Positions 34,819-44,380 are shown, numbered from the stretch's first letter. The stretch: 64,000 nt of DNA from Neorhizobium alkalisoli (GCF_007829835.1 NZ_VIWP01000002.1:558001-622000), one strand, 5' to 3'. Program-made: numbers and translations. Notes: generated from the letters alone by a model not told the origin.

Positions 34819-35037
34819 ATGCGCACGACAATTACCATTGACGACCAGCTTATCGAGCGGGCTCAGGAAGTAACCGGGATCACCGAAAGATCGGCGCTTA
34901 TCAAGAGGGCATTGACCCAGATGATCGAGCGTGAGGCAGCGCTTAGGCTGATCGCGCTTGGCGGCAGCGAGCCCGATGCGAAAGCTCCGCCGCGACGACG
35001 CTGGAATACCGAAGAAAGCTTCGGCAGCCCTGAATGA
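34819..35037 (+). CDS. vapB: Type II antitoxin, VapB family (second module)
   Basis: A 72-residue antitoxin: MRTTITIDDQLIERAQEVTG and ITERSALIKRALTQMIEREA form the ribbon-helix-helix of the VapB/DUF2191 group, and the Pro/Arg-rich acidic tail (APPRRRWNTEESFGSPE) would bind the toxin. GGAGATG precedes the ATG. It overlaps vapC by 4 bases. It differs in sequence from the first vapB in this window beyond the common fold. Confidence 0.93.
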   Translation: MRTTITIDDQLIERAQEVTGITERSALIKRALTQMIEREAALRLIALGGSEPDAKAPPRRRWNTEESFGSPE

Positions 35038-35399
35038 TCATTGCCGACACATCGGTCTGGATCGATCATCTGCGGACTGCGGAGCCATCGCTTGAGAGCT
35101 TGCTTCGGCGAGAACAGATCCTGATACATCCCTATGTGATCGGTGAGTTGGCTCTCGGATCATTGCGGAACTACGATGCCGTGATTGAAGCACTGTTGGA
35201 AATGCCTCAGGCGGCAGTGGCAACGCCCGAAGAAGTTCTCTTCACGATCAAACGGCATTCACTGATGGCAAGCGGCATTGGTTATGTCGATACGCATATC
35301 CTGACGGCGGCCAAGCTGATACCCGGCACGCTCGTCTGGACCCGCGACAAGCGCATGGCGCGCATCGCCGCCGGTCTTGGCCTCAGATACGAACCTTGA
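35034..35399 (+). CDS. vapC: Type II toxin, VapC family PIN-domain ribonuclease (second module)
   Basis: A 121-residue PIN nuclease with acidic ligands Asp5 (IADTSVWIDHL), Glu38 (VIGELALGS), Asp86 (GYVDTHIL) and Asp105 (WTRDKRM). It lies next to a vapB antitoxin with a 4-base overlap. Sequence divergence from the first VapC suggests independent arrival rather than duplication. Convergent with the ETF-QO gene, 39 bases on. Confidence 0.95.
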   Translation: MIIADTSVWIDHLRTAEPSLESLLRREQILIHPYVIGELALGSLRNYDAVIEALLEMPQAAVATPEEVLFTIKRHSLMASGIGYVDTHILTAAKLIPGTLVWTRDKRMARIAAGLGLRYEP

Positions 35400-35438
35400 G
35401 GCCAATCACGCAGCGACGGCGCACAATGCCATCCGGGA

Positions 35439-37097
35439 TCACATATTCGGATAAACCGGCCCTTCGCCACCCTGCGGCGGCACCCAGTTGATGTTCTGGT
35501 TGGGGTCCTTGATATCGCAGGTCTTGCAGTGGACGCAGTTCTGGGCGTTGATCACATAGACCTCTTCGCCGTTCTGCTCGCGCCACTCATAAACCCCGGC
35601 GGGACAGTAGCGCGTCGAGGGACCGGCATAGATGTCGTGTTCGGAACGCTTCTGCAGATCCATGTCCTTGACCTTGAGATGGACCGGCTGGTCTTCCTCA
35701 TGATTGGTGTTGGACAAAAAGACCGAGGACAGGCGGTCGAAGGTCAGGACACCGTCCGGCTTCGGGTAGTTGATCGGCTTATGGTTTGCAGCAGGCTCTA
35801 GGCTCTGCGCATCGGTCTTGCCGTGCTTCAGCGTGAAGGGCGACGTGCCAAAAATCTGGTTGATCCACATGTCGAGACCGCCGAGCGAAATGCCGAGCAC
35901 GGTGCCGAGCTTCGACCAGAGCGGTTTTACGTTGCGGACGCGCTTCAGGTCCTTGCCGATCGCGGTATCGCGCCATTCGTTCTCGATCTCGACGACCTCG
36001 TCATTGGCGCGGCCGGCAGCGATCGCAGCCGCGATCTTGTCGGCTGCGAGCATGCCGGAGAGGACGGCGTTGTGCGAACCCTTGATGCGCGGCACGTTGA
36101 CGAAGCCGGCCGAACAGCCGATCAGCGCGCCGCCCGGGAAGGTCAGTTTCGGCACCGACTGGTAACCGCCTTCGGTAATCGCGCGGGCTCCGTAGGAGAG
36201 GCGCTTGCCGCCCTCGAACGTGTCGCGGATGGCCGGATGCGTCTTGAACCGCTGAAATTCCTCGAAGGGAAAGAGATAGGGGTTCTTGTAATTGAGATGA
36301 ACGACGAAGCCGACCGCCACCTGATTGTCTTCGAGATGATAGAGGAAGGAGCCGCCGCCGGTCTTCATGCCGAGCGGCCAGCCGAACGAGTGCTGCACGA
36401 GACCTTGGCGGTGCTTCTCCGGCTTGACCTGCCACAGCTCCTTGATGCCGATACCGAACTTCTGGACGTCGCGATCCTTGGACAGGTCGAATTTGGCGAT
36501 CAGCTGTTTTGCCAGCGAGCCGCGCACACCTTCGCCGATCAGCACATATTTGCCGAGCAGCGCCATGCCGCGGGTATAGTTAGGGCCGAGTTCGCCGTTC
36601 TTCTCGATGCCCATGTCGCCGGTCGCGACGCCGATCACAGCGCCCTCGTCATTGTAGAGGACTTCCGATGCGGCAAAACCCGGATAGATATCGACGCCCA
36701 GCGCCTCAGCCTTTTCGGCGAGCCAGCGACAGACATTTCCGAGCGAGACGATGTAATTGCCGTGATTGTTCATCAGCGGCGGCATCATGAAGTTCGGCAG
36801 GCGGATCGAGCCGGCGGGGCCCAGCACGAGGAACTGGTCGTCCTTCACCTCGGTCTTGAACGGATGGCCTTCTTCTTCGCGCCAGCCCGGCAGAAGCGCA
36901 TCGATGCCGATCGGATCGACCACGGCGCCGGAGAGGATATGCGCGCCGACTTCGGCCCCCTTTTCGAGAACGACGACGGAGAGATCCGGATTGACCTGTT
37001 TCAGGCGGATCGCCGCCGAAAGGCCGGCCGGGCCGCCACCGACGATCACAACGTCGAATTCCATGCTCTCGCGTTCGGGAAGCTCTTGTTCGCTCAT
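35439..37097 (-). CDS. Electron transfer flavoprotein-ubiquinone oxidoreductase
   Basis: A 552-residue inner-membrane-associated flavo-iron-sulphur enzyme that passes electrons from ETF to ubiquinone, linking fatty-acid, amino-acid and methylglycine oxidation to respiration. FAD motif VIVGGGPAGLSAA (16-28), then EKGAEVGAHILSGAV, the amphipathic quinone-site region GYQSVPKLTFPGGALIGCSA, and a C-terminal ferredoxin-like cluster with four cysteines (CPAGVYEW; CVHCKTCDI). Length is close to eukaryotic and bacterial ETF-QO. Its promoter region shares a 9-bp-arm palindrome with the divergent SDR gene. ETF subunit genes are not in the window. Confidence 0.96.
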   Translation of the reverse strand: MSEQELPERESMEFDVVIVGGGPAGLSAAIRLKQVNPDLSVVVLEKGAEVGAHILSGAVVDPIGIDALLPGWREEEGHPFKTEVKDDQFLVLGPAGSIRLPNFMMPPLMNNHGNYIVSLGNVCRWLAEKAEALGVDIYPGFAASEVLYNDEGAVIGVATGDMGIEKNGELGPNYTRGMALLGKYVLIGEGVRGSLAKQLIAKFDLSKDRDVQKFGIGIKELWQVKPEKHRQGLVQHSFGWPLGMKTGGGSFLYHLEDNQVAVGFVVHLNYKNPYLFPFEEFQRFKTHPAIRDTFEGGKRLSYGARAITEGGYQSVPKLTFPGGALIGCSAGFVNVPRIKGSHNAVLSGMLAADKIAAAIAAGRANDEVVEIENEWRDTAIGKDLKRVRNVKPLWSKLGTVLGISLGGLDMWINQIFGTSPFTLKHGKTDAQSLEPAANHKPINYPKPDGVLTFDRLSSVFLSNTNHEEDQPVHLKVKDMDLQKRSEHDIYAGPSTRYCPAGVYEWREQNGEEVYVINAQNCVHCKTCDIKDPNQNINWVPPQGGEGPVYPNM

Positions 37098-37227
37098 CTA
37101 AAACTCCGCATGCCGGTCCCTTCCCGGCTTGTTATTCAAGCTCTTCTTGACAAAAGCCGCCCTGCTTGTCGAGGCGCTAAAGCGTCCTTGGCCTTGCCAA
37201 TCGCGCAATGGGCCGTGTCTTTTTCTC

Positions 37228-37253
37228 ATATTACGTTTACGTTCACGTAATAT
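37228..37253. promoter_or_regulatory. Palindromic operator between ETF-QO and SDR genes
   Basis: ATATTACGT (37228-37236) and ACGTAATAT (37245-37253) surround TTACGTTC. The half-site TTACGT is repeated within. This ACGT-rich pattern resembles sites of MerR-type LiuR regulators of branched-chain catabolism; that is by resemblance only. It is 131 bases before ETF-QO and 138 before the SDR. Confidence 0.55.
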
Positions 37254-37390
37254 CAATGTGGATTGGACCCGGACAAGTTCAAGCTTTCGCCTTTGAAACG
37301 GCAAAGCTATAACGGCCAGCGCATCATTCGACCGGTCGCGTTCCGTCATCGTTGCGGGCATTGGCGACCTCAAAGGGCAAGGACTTCATC

Positions 37391-38179
37391 ATGGATCTCG
37401 GCATTACCGGCAAACGCGCACTCGTGCTCGCCTCCTCCCGCGGCCTCGGCCTCGGCATCGCAACCGCGCTGGCAGCAGAAGGCGCAAACGTGCTTCTGGT
37501 CGGCCGCTCCGGCGACAAGCTGGCGGAGAACTGCAAGGCGATCAATGCGCTCGGCAAGGGCAAGGCCGACTGGGTCTGGGGCGATCTCGGCGAAGAAAAT
37601 TTCGTCGAGTCGATGGTTGCGGCCGTCAAGGAAAAGCTCGGCGGTATCGACATTCTCGTCAACAATACCGGCGGCCCGACGCCCGGCACGACCGAAGACA
37701 TGAGCGTCGACAAGCTGGACACCTTCTTCCAGTCCATGGTGCTGCGCGTCATCGCGCTCACCAACGCGCTTCTGCCGCAGATGAAGGCGCAGGGCTGGGG
37801 CCGCGTCCTGACCGTTGCCTCTTCGGGCGTGATCGAGCCGATCGCCAATCTGGCGCTGTCGAACACGCTGCGCGGCGCGCTCGCCGGCTGGAACAAGACG
37901 CTGGCGACGGAAGTGGCCGGTTCAGGCATCACCGCCAACATGATCCTGCCCGGCCGCATCCATACCGACCGGATCGAGGAGCTGGATGGCGCCGCCGCAA
38001 AGCGCACCGGCAAAAGCGTCGAGGAAATCCGCGAAGCGTCCGTCAAAACCATCCCGGCCGGCCGTCTCGGCACGGCGAAGGAATTCGGCGCTGCCGGTGC
38101 CTTCCTGTGCTCGGAACAGGCAGGTTACATTACCGGCACGATGCTGCGGGTCGATGGCGGCGCGGCGCGCTCGCTCTGA
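37391..38179 (+). CDS. SDR-family oxidoreductase with an atypical active site
   Basis: A 262-residue Rossmann protein: GKRALVLASSRGLGLGIATA (cofactor loop), NNTGGPTPGTTEDMS and NMILPGRIHTDRI are classical. The catalytic region reads VASSGVIEPIANLALSNTLR then GALAGWNKTLATEV: Ser and Arg stand where Tyr and Lys (YxxxK) belong. This is the second such SDR in the window and belongs to a subgroup with a SNxxR pattern annotated as 3-oxoacyl reductases. AAGGA lies 8 bases before the ATG. It ends with a strong terminator. Confidence 0.87.
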   Translation: MDLGITGKRALVLASSRGLGLGIATALAAEGANVLLVGRSGDKLAENCKAINALGKGKADWVWGDLGEENFVESMVAAVKEKLGGIDILVNNTGGPTPGTTEDMSVDKLDTFFQSMVLRVIALTNALLPQMKAQGWGRVLTVASSGVIEPIANLALSNTLRGALAGWNKTLATEVAGSGITANMILPGRIHTDRIEELDGAAAKRTGKSVEEIREASVKTIPAGRLGTAKEFGAAGAFLCSEQAGYITGTMLRVDGGAARSL

Positions 38180-38234
38180 TTTTTCTTGCGGCAGCCCAAA
38201 AGCTGCAAACCCTGTTTTGATAAAAGCACGTCCT

Positions 38235-38264
38235 AACCCTCCCCGCCTCATGGGGAGGGTTTTC
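38235..38264 (+). terminator. Rho-independent terminator after the SDR gene
   Basis: A 10-bp stem AACCCTCCCC/GGGGAGGGTT with a seven-base loop, followed by T residues, 56 bases after the SDR stop. Confidence 0.85.
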
Positions 38265-38384
38265 TACTCCACTCAGCCTTGGCCTAAGTCGACAGACATC
38301 CCCCTCTCCATCACAGTTTTGCGTTTCGCGATCGGCTCGCCACAGTGTAGATTGCCTCAACAGGCAAGCACGCAACAGCCGAAG

Positions 38385-38600
38385 ATGGAGGCTCCTTTGG
38401 CAGTCCTGCGCATAGCGGTTTCACTGGTCGGCATTCTTGTCATCTTGAGCGGTGTCATATGGATCGGCCAGGGCAGCGGACTGTTTCCCTATCCGGCCTC
38501 GAGCTTCATGATCAACCAGTCGCCATGGATCTGGCGGGGCGCGCTGACCGCGGTTGCCGGCCTCCTCATTCTCTGGGCGGCGCGGCGTTTCCTGCGCTAA
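38385..38600 (+). CDS. Small two-helix membrane protein
   Basis: A 71-residue protein with two hydrophobic helices (about 7-23 and 48-67) around a polar loop, QGSGLFPYPASSFMINQSPW. The pattern VSLVGILVILSGVIWIGQGS and WIWRGALTAVAGLLILWAAR is a small conserved membrane protein family known from rhizobia and actinobacteria. A GGAGG-type site overlaps the ATG region, so TTG at 38397 is an alternative start. It is followed by the RND adaptor gene, 199 bases on. Function unknown. Confidence 0.75.
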   Translation: MEAPLAVLRIAVSLVGILVILSGVIWIGQGSGLFPYPASSFMINQSPWIWRGALTAVAGLLILWAARRFLR

Positions 38601-38799
38601 TGCAATACCGCAGATCGCAGACCGTATCGGACAGCACGCAGAGATCGCGAAAAACGCTTTACCTTACCATCCGGTAAGCCCTTCATTACCGAGATTTAAT
38701 GCCTCATTTCAGAAACTTGGCGTAGTATTTTTCCGTATTGCAGCAGGGCAGCTCCATTGCGACGTCTCGGCAGAGACAGCAGGCAGACGGGAATATCCG

Positions 38800-40080
38800 A
38801 TGAAGAAGACGTGGCTTTTTGTTTTCTGCCTGGCCATTGCCGGCATAGCGGCGTGGCAATATCGCGACCGCATCCCCTATCTCTCCAGTTTCGGCAAGAC
38901 GACAGCCGGCTCGCAGGAAGCCAGCAGCGGACAGCAGCAAGGCGGCCAGAACGGTGGCCAGTCTGGCGGTCAACGCCGTGGCAACGGTGCCCCGCCCGTC
39001 GTCAAGACGGTTGCTGCCGCAAGCCGCGTTCTGCCGCTTGACGTAACCGCGACCGGTTCGGCCGATGCCGACGAAAACACCACGATCGCCGCCCAGGAGG
39101 CGGGGATCATCACGTCCATCGCTGCCCATGACGGCGATGTCGTCAAGGCCGGCGACCTGATCGCCAAGCTCGACGACCGCACGGCCAAGGCCGATCTCGA
39201 CAAGGACAAGGCGCTTTTGCTGCGCGACCAGGCAACGCTCGCCCAGGCCGAAACCGCCCTTGCCCGCGCCGAAAACCTCGTGCAGCGCAATGCCGGCACG
39301 CAGCAATCCGCCGACGAAGCGCGCGCCGCCCGCGATACGGCCGCAGCGACGATCGAAAGCGACAAGGCCGCTATTGCCGCCGACGAGATCGTCGTCGAGC
39401 ACACGGAAATCCGCGCACCCTTCGATGGCAGGCTCGGCGATATCACCCCGAGCGTCGGTGCCTATCTGACGGCCGGTTCGGCAGTCGTGACGATTGCCAA
39501 ATACGATCCGATCTTCGTCAATTTCCACCTGCCGGAAGCCTATCTTGCCGATCTTCGTGATGGTTTTGCCGCAGGCACGGTCACCGTTGATGCGATGCCG
39601 CTCAGCACGGCGCCGGAAAGCAATGTCAAACCGGTCCAGGGCAAGCTCAACTTCTTCAACAACGTGGTCGACACCGCTTCGGGAACAATTCTTGCCAAGG
39701 CACGGTTCGACAATGCGAATGGAGCACTCTGGCCGGGTCAGTCGCTGAATGTCACCGTGCATTTCCAGAGCGACAAGAAACATGTCGTCGTGCCGACCGT
39801 GGCGGTCAATCCCGGTGCGGACGCGCCTTTCGTCTTTACCGTCGGCGACGACAAGAAGGTGCATATGACACCGGTCACGGTCGTGCGCACCAATGGCGAC
39901 AATACGGCGATCGCCAAGGGCCTTGATGAGGGTGCACATGTGGTCGTCGAAGGCCAGGTGCAGCTGGTCGACGGCTCGCCGGTGCATGAAGAGTTTTCCG
40001 GCGACAAGCACGGTACGGCCCAGAAAGATGCGGGCCAGAAAAATTCGGATGGTTCGATCGAGGTAGGAGAGGCGCAATGA
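38800..40080 (+). CDS. RND efflux periplasmic adaptor subunit
   Basis: A 426-residue membrane fusion protein. N-terminal signal/anchor (MKKTWLFVFCLAIAGIAAW), a Gly/Gln/Ser-rich linker (about 38-64), a biotinyl-lipoyl half (GIITSIAAHDGDVVKAGDLI), an alpha-helical hairpin (DKALLLRDQATLAQAETALA and on), the second lipoyl half (FDGRLGDITPSVGAYL) and a beta-barrel with TVAVNPGADAPFVFTVG. It links the inner-membrane pump to an outer-membrane channel. ATG at 38800; the longer upstream frame has no homology. It overlaps the permease start by 4 bases (ATGA). No outer-membrane factor gene is present here. Confidence 0.94.
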   Translation: MKKTWLFVFCLAIAGIAAWQYRDRIPYLSSFGKTTAGSQEASSGQQQGGQNGGQSGGQRRGNGAPPVVKTVAAASRVLPLDVTATGSADADENTTIAAQEAGIITSIAAHDGDVVKAGDLIAKLDDRTAKADLDKDKALLLRDQATLAQAETALARAENLVQRNAGTQQSADEARAARDTAAATIESDKAAIAADEIVVEHTEIRAPFDGRLGDITPSVGAYLTAGSAVVTIAKYDPIFVNFHLPEAYLADLRDGFAAGTVTVDAMPLSTAPESNVKPVQGKLNFFNNVVDTASGTILAKARFDNANGALWPGQSLNVTVHFQSDKKHVVVPTVAVNPGADAPFVFTVGDDKKVHMTPVTVVRTNGDNTAIAKGLDEGAHVVVEGQVQLVDGSPVHEEFSGDKHGTAQKDAGQKNSDGSIEVGEAQ

Positions 40081-43000
40081 TCCCTGCATTCTGCATTCGC
40101 CGCCCGGTCGCAACGACGCTGCTTGCGATCGGCGCCATTCTTGCAGGCCTTGCCGGTTATCAGCTCCTGCCGGTCGCAGCCCTTCCGAAGGTCGATTTTC
40201 CGACCATCAACGTATCCGCCCAGCTGACCGGCGCTTCGCCGCAGACCATGGCGACGGCGGTCGCAACGCCGCTGATCAAGAAATTCGAGACCATTCCCGG
40301 CATCAGCGAAATCAGCGCCTCGAACTCGCTCGGCAATACGTCGATCGTGCTGCAGTTCGACCTGAACCGCGATATCGACGCCGCTGCCGCCGACGTGCAG
40401 GCGGCGATCAGCCAGGCAACCCGCCAGCTCCCCGACAACATGACGACGGCGCCGAGCTATCGCAAGACGAACCCGGCCGATGCGCCGGTTCTGCTGCTTG
40501 CGGTGCGCAGCGATGCCATGCCGGCAAGCAAGGTGGACGAAATCGCCGAAAACGTGCTCTCCCCTGCCCTTTCGACGCTGTCCGGCGTCGCGGAAGTGAC
40601 GATCTACGGCTCGAAAACCTATGCCGTACGCGTCGAGGTCGATCCGGCAAAACTGCAGGCGCGCAATATCGGTGTCGAAAGCGTCACGGATGCGATTTCC
40701 GCCGCCAACAGCCAGACGCCGGTGGGCTCGCTGCAGAACAAGGCCCAAAAGCTGACGATCAATGCCGATACGCAGCGCACCAATGCCGCCCAATTCCGCT
40801 CGCTGGTGATCGCTTCACCGAATGGCGCGCCGATCCATCTCGGCGATGTCGCGCGGGTCGAGGACAGTGTCGACAATCTCGATTCCGGCAGCTGGTATGA
40901 CGGCAAGTCGGCAATCATCCTTGCCATCCAGCGCCAGCCGGATGCCAATACGGTCGATGTCGTCGATGCCGTCAAGGCAAAGCTGCCATCGCTGCAGGCC
41001 GAACTTCCCGGCTCCGTCTCGATTGCCGTGATGAACGACAATTCGACCGCGATCCGCGATTCCATTTCCGACGTGAAATTCACGCTGTTCCTGACGATCG
41101 GCCTCGTCGTCCTCGTCATCTACCTGTTCCTCGGCCGCGTCTCGGCGACGATCGTGCCGGCGCTGGCCGTGCCGCTGTCGCTGGTTTCGACCTTTGGCGC
41201 CATGTATGTGCTCGGCTACAGCGTCGACAACATCTCGCTGCTCGGGCTGACACTCTCGGTCGGCCTCGTGGTCGACGATGCGATCGTCATGCTCGAAAAC
41301 ATCATGCGCCATATCGAGGAAGGCATGCCGGTGCGGCAAGCCGCCCTGCAGGGGGCTGCGGAGGTCAGCTACACGATCGTTTCGATGTCGGTTTCGCTGA
41401 TCGCGGTCTTTATCCCGATCCTTCTGATGGGCGGCGTCGTTGGGCGGCTGTTCAACGAATTCGGCATGGTCGTGGCGCTCGCGATCGTTGCCTCGGCGAT
41501 CGTCTCGCTGACGGTGACGCCGATGCTCGGTTCGCGCATGTCGGACAAACATCACAAGCCGAGCCTTGTCGTGCGCATCTTCGACCGCGGTTTCGACTGG
41601 ACGCTGAAGGGCTACGACAAGTCCGTCGGCTGGTGTCTGAAGCATCGCGGCGTGATCATGCTGGTCTTCCTCGCCTCGGTCGGCGCCTCCGTCTATCTGT
41701 TCAAGACACTGCCTTCGAGCTTCTTCCCGAGCGAGGATATCGGCCGCCTGTCGATCTCTACCCGTGCCCGCGAAGACATTTCCTATTCGGCCATGGGGGA
41801 CCTGCAGAGCCAGATCACCGCGATCGTGCAGGCCAATCCGGCGGTGCGCCACGTCACCTCGATCGTCGGCGGCAATGCCCGCAGCCCGCTCAACAACGGC
41901 ACGATCTTCGTCGAGCTGAAGGACCGCGACCAGCGGCCGCCGCTCGAGCAGACCCTGCGCGATCTGCGCCAGGCAACCGGCAAGGTGGCCGGCATCAAGG
42001 CCTATATCACGCCGCAGCAGAGCCTGCGTTTCGGCGGCCGTTCAACCGCAAGCCAGTATCAGCTGGTCGTGCAGGCGCTGAGCGCCGACCAGACCAATGT
42101 CTGGTCCGACAAGCTGCAGACCGCAATGCGCGCCGACCGGTCGCATTTCACCGACGTCACCTCGGATGCGCAGAATTCGGCGATCCAGGCGGATATCAAG
42201 GTGGATACGGAAAAGGCAGCCTCGTTCGGCATTACCGACGAGACCCTGCGCCGGACGCTGGAAATGGCCTTTGGCGGTTATACGGCCGGCCAGATCCAGT
42301 CGACCGGCGACAGCTATGACGTGATCACCGAGTTCGACAATGCCAAGCCGTGGAACGACCAGTCGCTGCAGGATATCCGCGTCATGTCCAGCAACGGTTC
42401 GCTGGTGCCGCTTTCCAACTTCGCAACGGTGAAGCGCAAGACGGCGCCGGTGACGATCAACCAGACCGGCCAGCTCGTTTCGACCACGGTCTCGTTCAAC
42501 CTGCCGCAGGGCGTAGCGCTTTCGGATGCGACGGCCGCAATCGACCAGATCAAGCGTGACCTGCAGATGCCGACGGACGTGTTCACCTCCTATGGCGGCA
42601 CGGCGCAGATTTTTCAGCAGAGCCAGGGCAATACGCCGCTTCTCATCCTCGCAGCCGTGATCACCATCTATGTCGTGCTGGGCGTGCTGTATGAAAGCTT
42701 CATCCACCCGCTGACCATCCTCTCCGGCCTGCCGGCTGCTGCCTTCGGCGCCCTTCTTGCGCTGAAAATCTTCGGCTTCGACCTGTCGATCATTGCGCTG
42801 ATCGGCCTGCTGATGCTGATCGGTATCGTCAAGAAGAACGCGATCATGATGATCGACGTCGCGGTGGAACTGATTCGTGAAAAGGGCGAAAGCCCGGCGG
42901 CGGCGATCCACGAGGCCTGCGTGCGGCGTTTCCGGCCGATCATGATGACGACCTTCTGCGCCCTTCTCGGCGCGCTACCGATCGCCATGGGCACAGGCGC

Positions 43001-43202
43001 CTCGTCGGAACTGCGCCAGCCGCTCGGCATTGCCGTTGTCGGTGGCCTGATCGTCTCTCAGGCGCTGACGCTGTTCATCACGCCGGTCATCTTCGTCGAG
43101 ATGGACCGTTTCGGCCAATTCCTGAAACGGCTCGGCGGCGGCAAGGATGGTGACCGGCACGAGGCCAATGACGACGTGCCGCGGTCGATTGCGGCGGAGT
43201 GA
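40077..43202 (+). CDS. RND multidrug efflux permease (MdtB/MdtC-like)
   Basis: A 1041-residue proton-driven inner-membrane pump, the family's usual size. Helix 1 opens 'FCIRRPVATTLLAIGAIL', and helix 4 carries the conserved GLTLSVGLVVDDAIVMLENI (with Asp pairs used for proton relay). Two large periplasmic domains and the second half ending LIGLLMLIGIVKKNAIMMID (Lys-Lys) follow. Translationally coupled to its adaptor. The substrate is probably hydrophobic drugs, bile salts or plant compounds; the sequence alone does not say. It ends 24 bases before the convergent Ddl gene. Confidence 0.95.
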   Translation: MIPAFCIRRPVATTLLAIGAILAGLAGYQLLPVAALPKVDFPTINVSAQLTGASPQTMATAVATPLIKKFETIPGISEISASNSLGNTSIVLQFDLNRDIDAAAADVQAAISQATRQLPDNMTTAPSYRKTNPADAPVLLLAVRSDAMPASKVDEIAENVLSPALSTLSGVAEVTIYGSKTYAVRVEVDPAKLQARNIGVESVTDAISAANSQTPVGSLQNKAQKLTINADTQRTNAAQFRSLVIASPNGAPIHLGDVARVEDSVDNLDSGSWYDGKSAIILAIQRQPDANTVDVVDAVKAKLPSLQAELPGSVSIAVMNDNSTAIRDSISDVKFTLFLTIGLVVLVIYLFLGRVSATIVPALAVPLSLVSTFGAMYVLGYSVDNISLLGLTLSVGLVVDDAIVMLENIMRHIEEGMPVRQAALQGAAEVSYTIVSMSVSLIAVFIPILLMGGVVGRLFNEFGMVVALAIVASAIVSLTVTPMLGSRMSDKHHKPSLVVRIFDRGFDWTLKGYDKSVGWCLKHRGVIMLVFLASVGASVYLFKTLPSSFFPSEDIGRLSISTRAREDISYSAMGDLQSQITAIVQANPAVRHVTSIVGGNARSPLNNGTIFVELKDRDQRPPLEQTLRDLRQATGKVAGIKAYITPQQSLRFGGRSTASQYQLVVQALSADQTNVWSDKLQTAMRADRSHFTDVTSDAQNSAIQADIKVDTEKAASFGITDETLRRTLEMAFGGYTAGQIQSTGDSYDVITEFDNAKPWNDQSLQDIRVMSSNGSLVPLSNFATVKRKTAPVTINQTGQLVSTTVSFNLPQGVALSDATAAIDQIKRDLQMPTDVFTSYGGTAQIFQQSQGNTPLLILAAVITIYVVLGVLYESFIHPLTILSGLPAAAFGALLALKIFGFDLSIIALIGLLMLIGIVKKNAIMMIDVAVELIREKGESPAAAIHEACVRRFRPIMMTTFCALLGALPIAMGTGASSELRQPLGIAVVGGLIVSQALTLFITPVIFVEMDRFGQFLKRLGGGKDGDRHEANDDVPRSIAAE

Positions 43203-43225
43203 TCTCCGCCGCTTCTTCCTCAAGT

Positions 43226-44302
43226 TTACGCAGACCGCGCGGCGCGAGCCAAACCGTGTTCGACCAGCCTGTCCAGCACCTCCGCATAAGGCACGCCGCT
43301 TGCGGCCATTGCCTTGGCATACATGCTGATATCGGTGAAGCCGGGGATGGTGTTCACCTCGTTGACGACGAAGCGCATGTCGGCCGAAAGGAAGAAATCG
43401 ACGCGGGCCATGGCGTCACAGCCGAGGGCTCGGAAGGCGCGCGCTGCCATGGCGCGGATCTCGCTCTCGATCTCCTCCGGCAGTTCAGCCGGCACTTTCA
43501 GCGCCGCCCCTTCGGCATCGATATATTTGGCGTCATAGCTGTAAAAGCCATGGCTTTCGGCCGGTGCGATCTCGCCGGGGCGGGAGATGAAAAGCGAGCC
43601 GTCCGGCGCTTCCAGCACGCTGCATTCGATCTCGCGGCCGGGAAAGAATTCCTCCGCCAGCAGCTTGTCGTCATGACGAAAGGCTTCGGTGATTGCCGGG
43701 CCGAATTCCTGGCTGCCGGAGACTTTTGCGACGCCAACCGAGGATCCCTGCCGGGCGGGCTTGATGAAGAGCGGCGATCCGAGCTTTTCCTCCAGTTCTG
43801 GCAAAGTGGGCGCCTCCCCCTTGCGGATCGTTATGGCGCGGGCGACGGGAAGGCCGGCAGCGGTCAGGAGCCGCTTGGCGATCTCCTTGTCCAGGGCCGT
43901 CGCCGAACCGAGAATGCCGCAGCCGACCAACGGCACGCGCGCCACATCGGCCAATCCCTGTACTGAACCATCCTCCCCGTGTGGGCCATGCAAGACCGGG
44001 AACAGGATATCGATCTTTCCGGCATCGCGCATGGCACCATCTGGCTGGATGGACAGCATGCGTCCTTCGCCTCCGGGCAGAAGGCAGAGTTCCGTACCAC
44101 TTGCCGGCCGCGACAGGCGCCCATCCTCGAAACGGCTTACCAGCCACCGGCCTTCATGGGTCACGAAGATCGGGACCGTCTCGTATTTGTGCGGATCGAG
44201 GGCAGAGACGACGTTGGTGGCCGACAGGATCGACACTTCATGTTCCTGCGAACGCCCGCCGAACAGGACGGCAATCCGCAGTTTTGGGGATGGGGTGGGC
44301 AT
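43226..44302 (-). CDS. ddlA: D-alanine--D-alanine ligase, DdlA type
   Basis: A 358-residue ATP-grasp ligase joining two D-alanines for the peptidoglycan pentapeptide. N-terminal VLFGGRSQEHEVSILSA, ILFPVLHGPHGEDGSVQGLA, RQGSSVGVAKV (ATP loop), the omega-loop YSYDAKYIDAEGAAL, and FVVNEVNTIPGFTDISMYAK are all present. The sequence is closer to DdlA than to DdlB of murein clusters. ATG at 44302 with GGAG 7 bases before it; the frame continues upstream into repeat DNA. No mur genes are near. The class D beta-lactamase gene lies upstream on the same strand beyond a repeat, which makes a shared response to beta-lactams possible. Confidence 0.95.
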   Translation of the reverse strand: MPTPSPKLRIAVLFGGRSQEHEVSILSATNVVSALDPHKYETVPIFVTHEGRWLVSRFEDGRLSRPASGTELCLLPGGEGRMLSIQPDGAMRDAGKIDILFPVLHGPHGEDGSVQGLADVARVPLVGCGILGSATALDKEIAKRLLTAAGLPVARAITIRKGEAPTLPELEEKLGSPLFIKPARQGSSVGVAKVSGSQEFGPAITEAFRHDDKLLAEEFFPGREIECSVLEAPDGSLFISRPGEIAPAESHGFYSYDAKYIDAEGAALKVPAELPEEIESEIRAMAARAFRALGCDAMARVDFFLSADMRFVVNEVNTIPGFTDISMYAKAMAASGVPYAEVLDRLVEHGLARAARSA

Positions 44303-44380
44303 GGGTTGGCTCCGGGGAAAATGGATTGGGCAAGAGGTGGAGACTTCAAGTGTCTGGATTTGGGCGAGAGCGAGCCGCCC

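Noticed and set aside
38800..43202. RND genes as a complete tripartite pump
   Set aside because: No outer-membrane channel gene is present near; a TolC-like partner must be encoded elsewhere.
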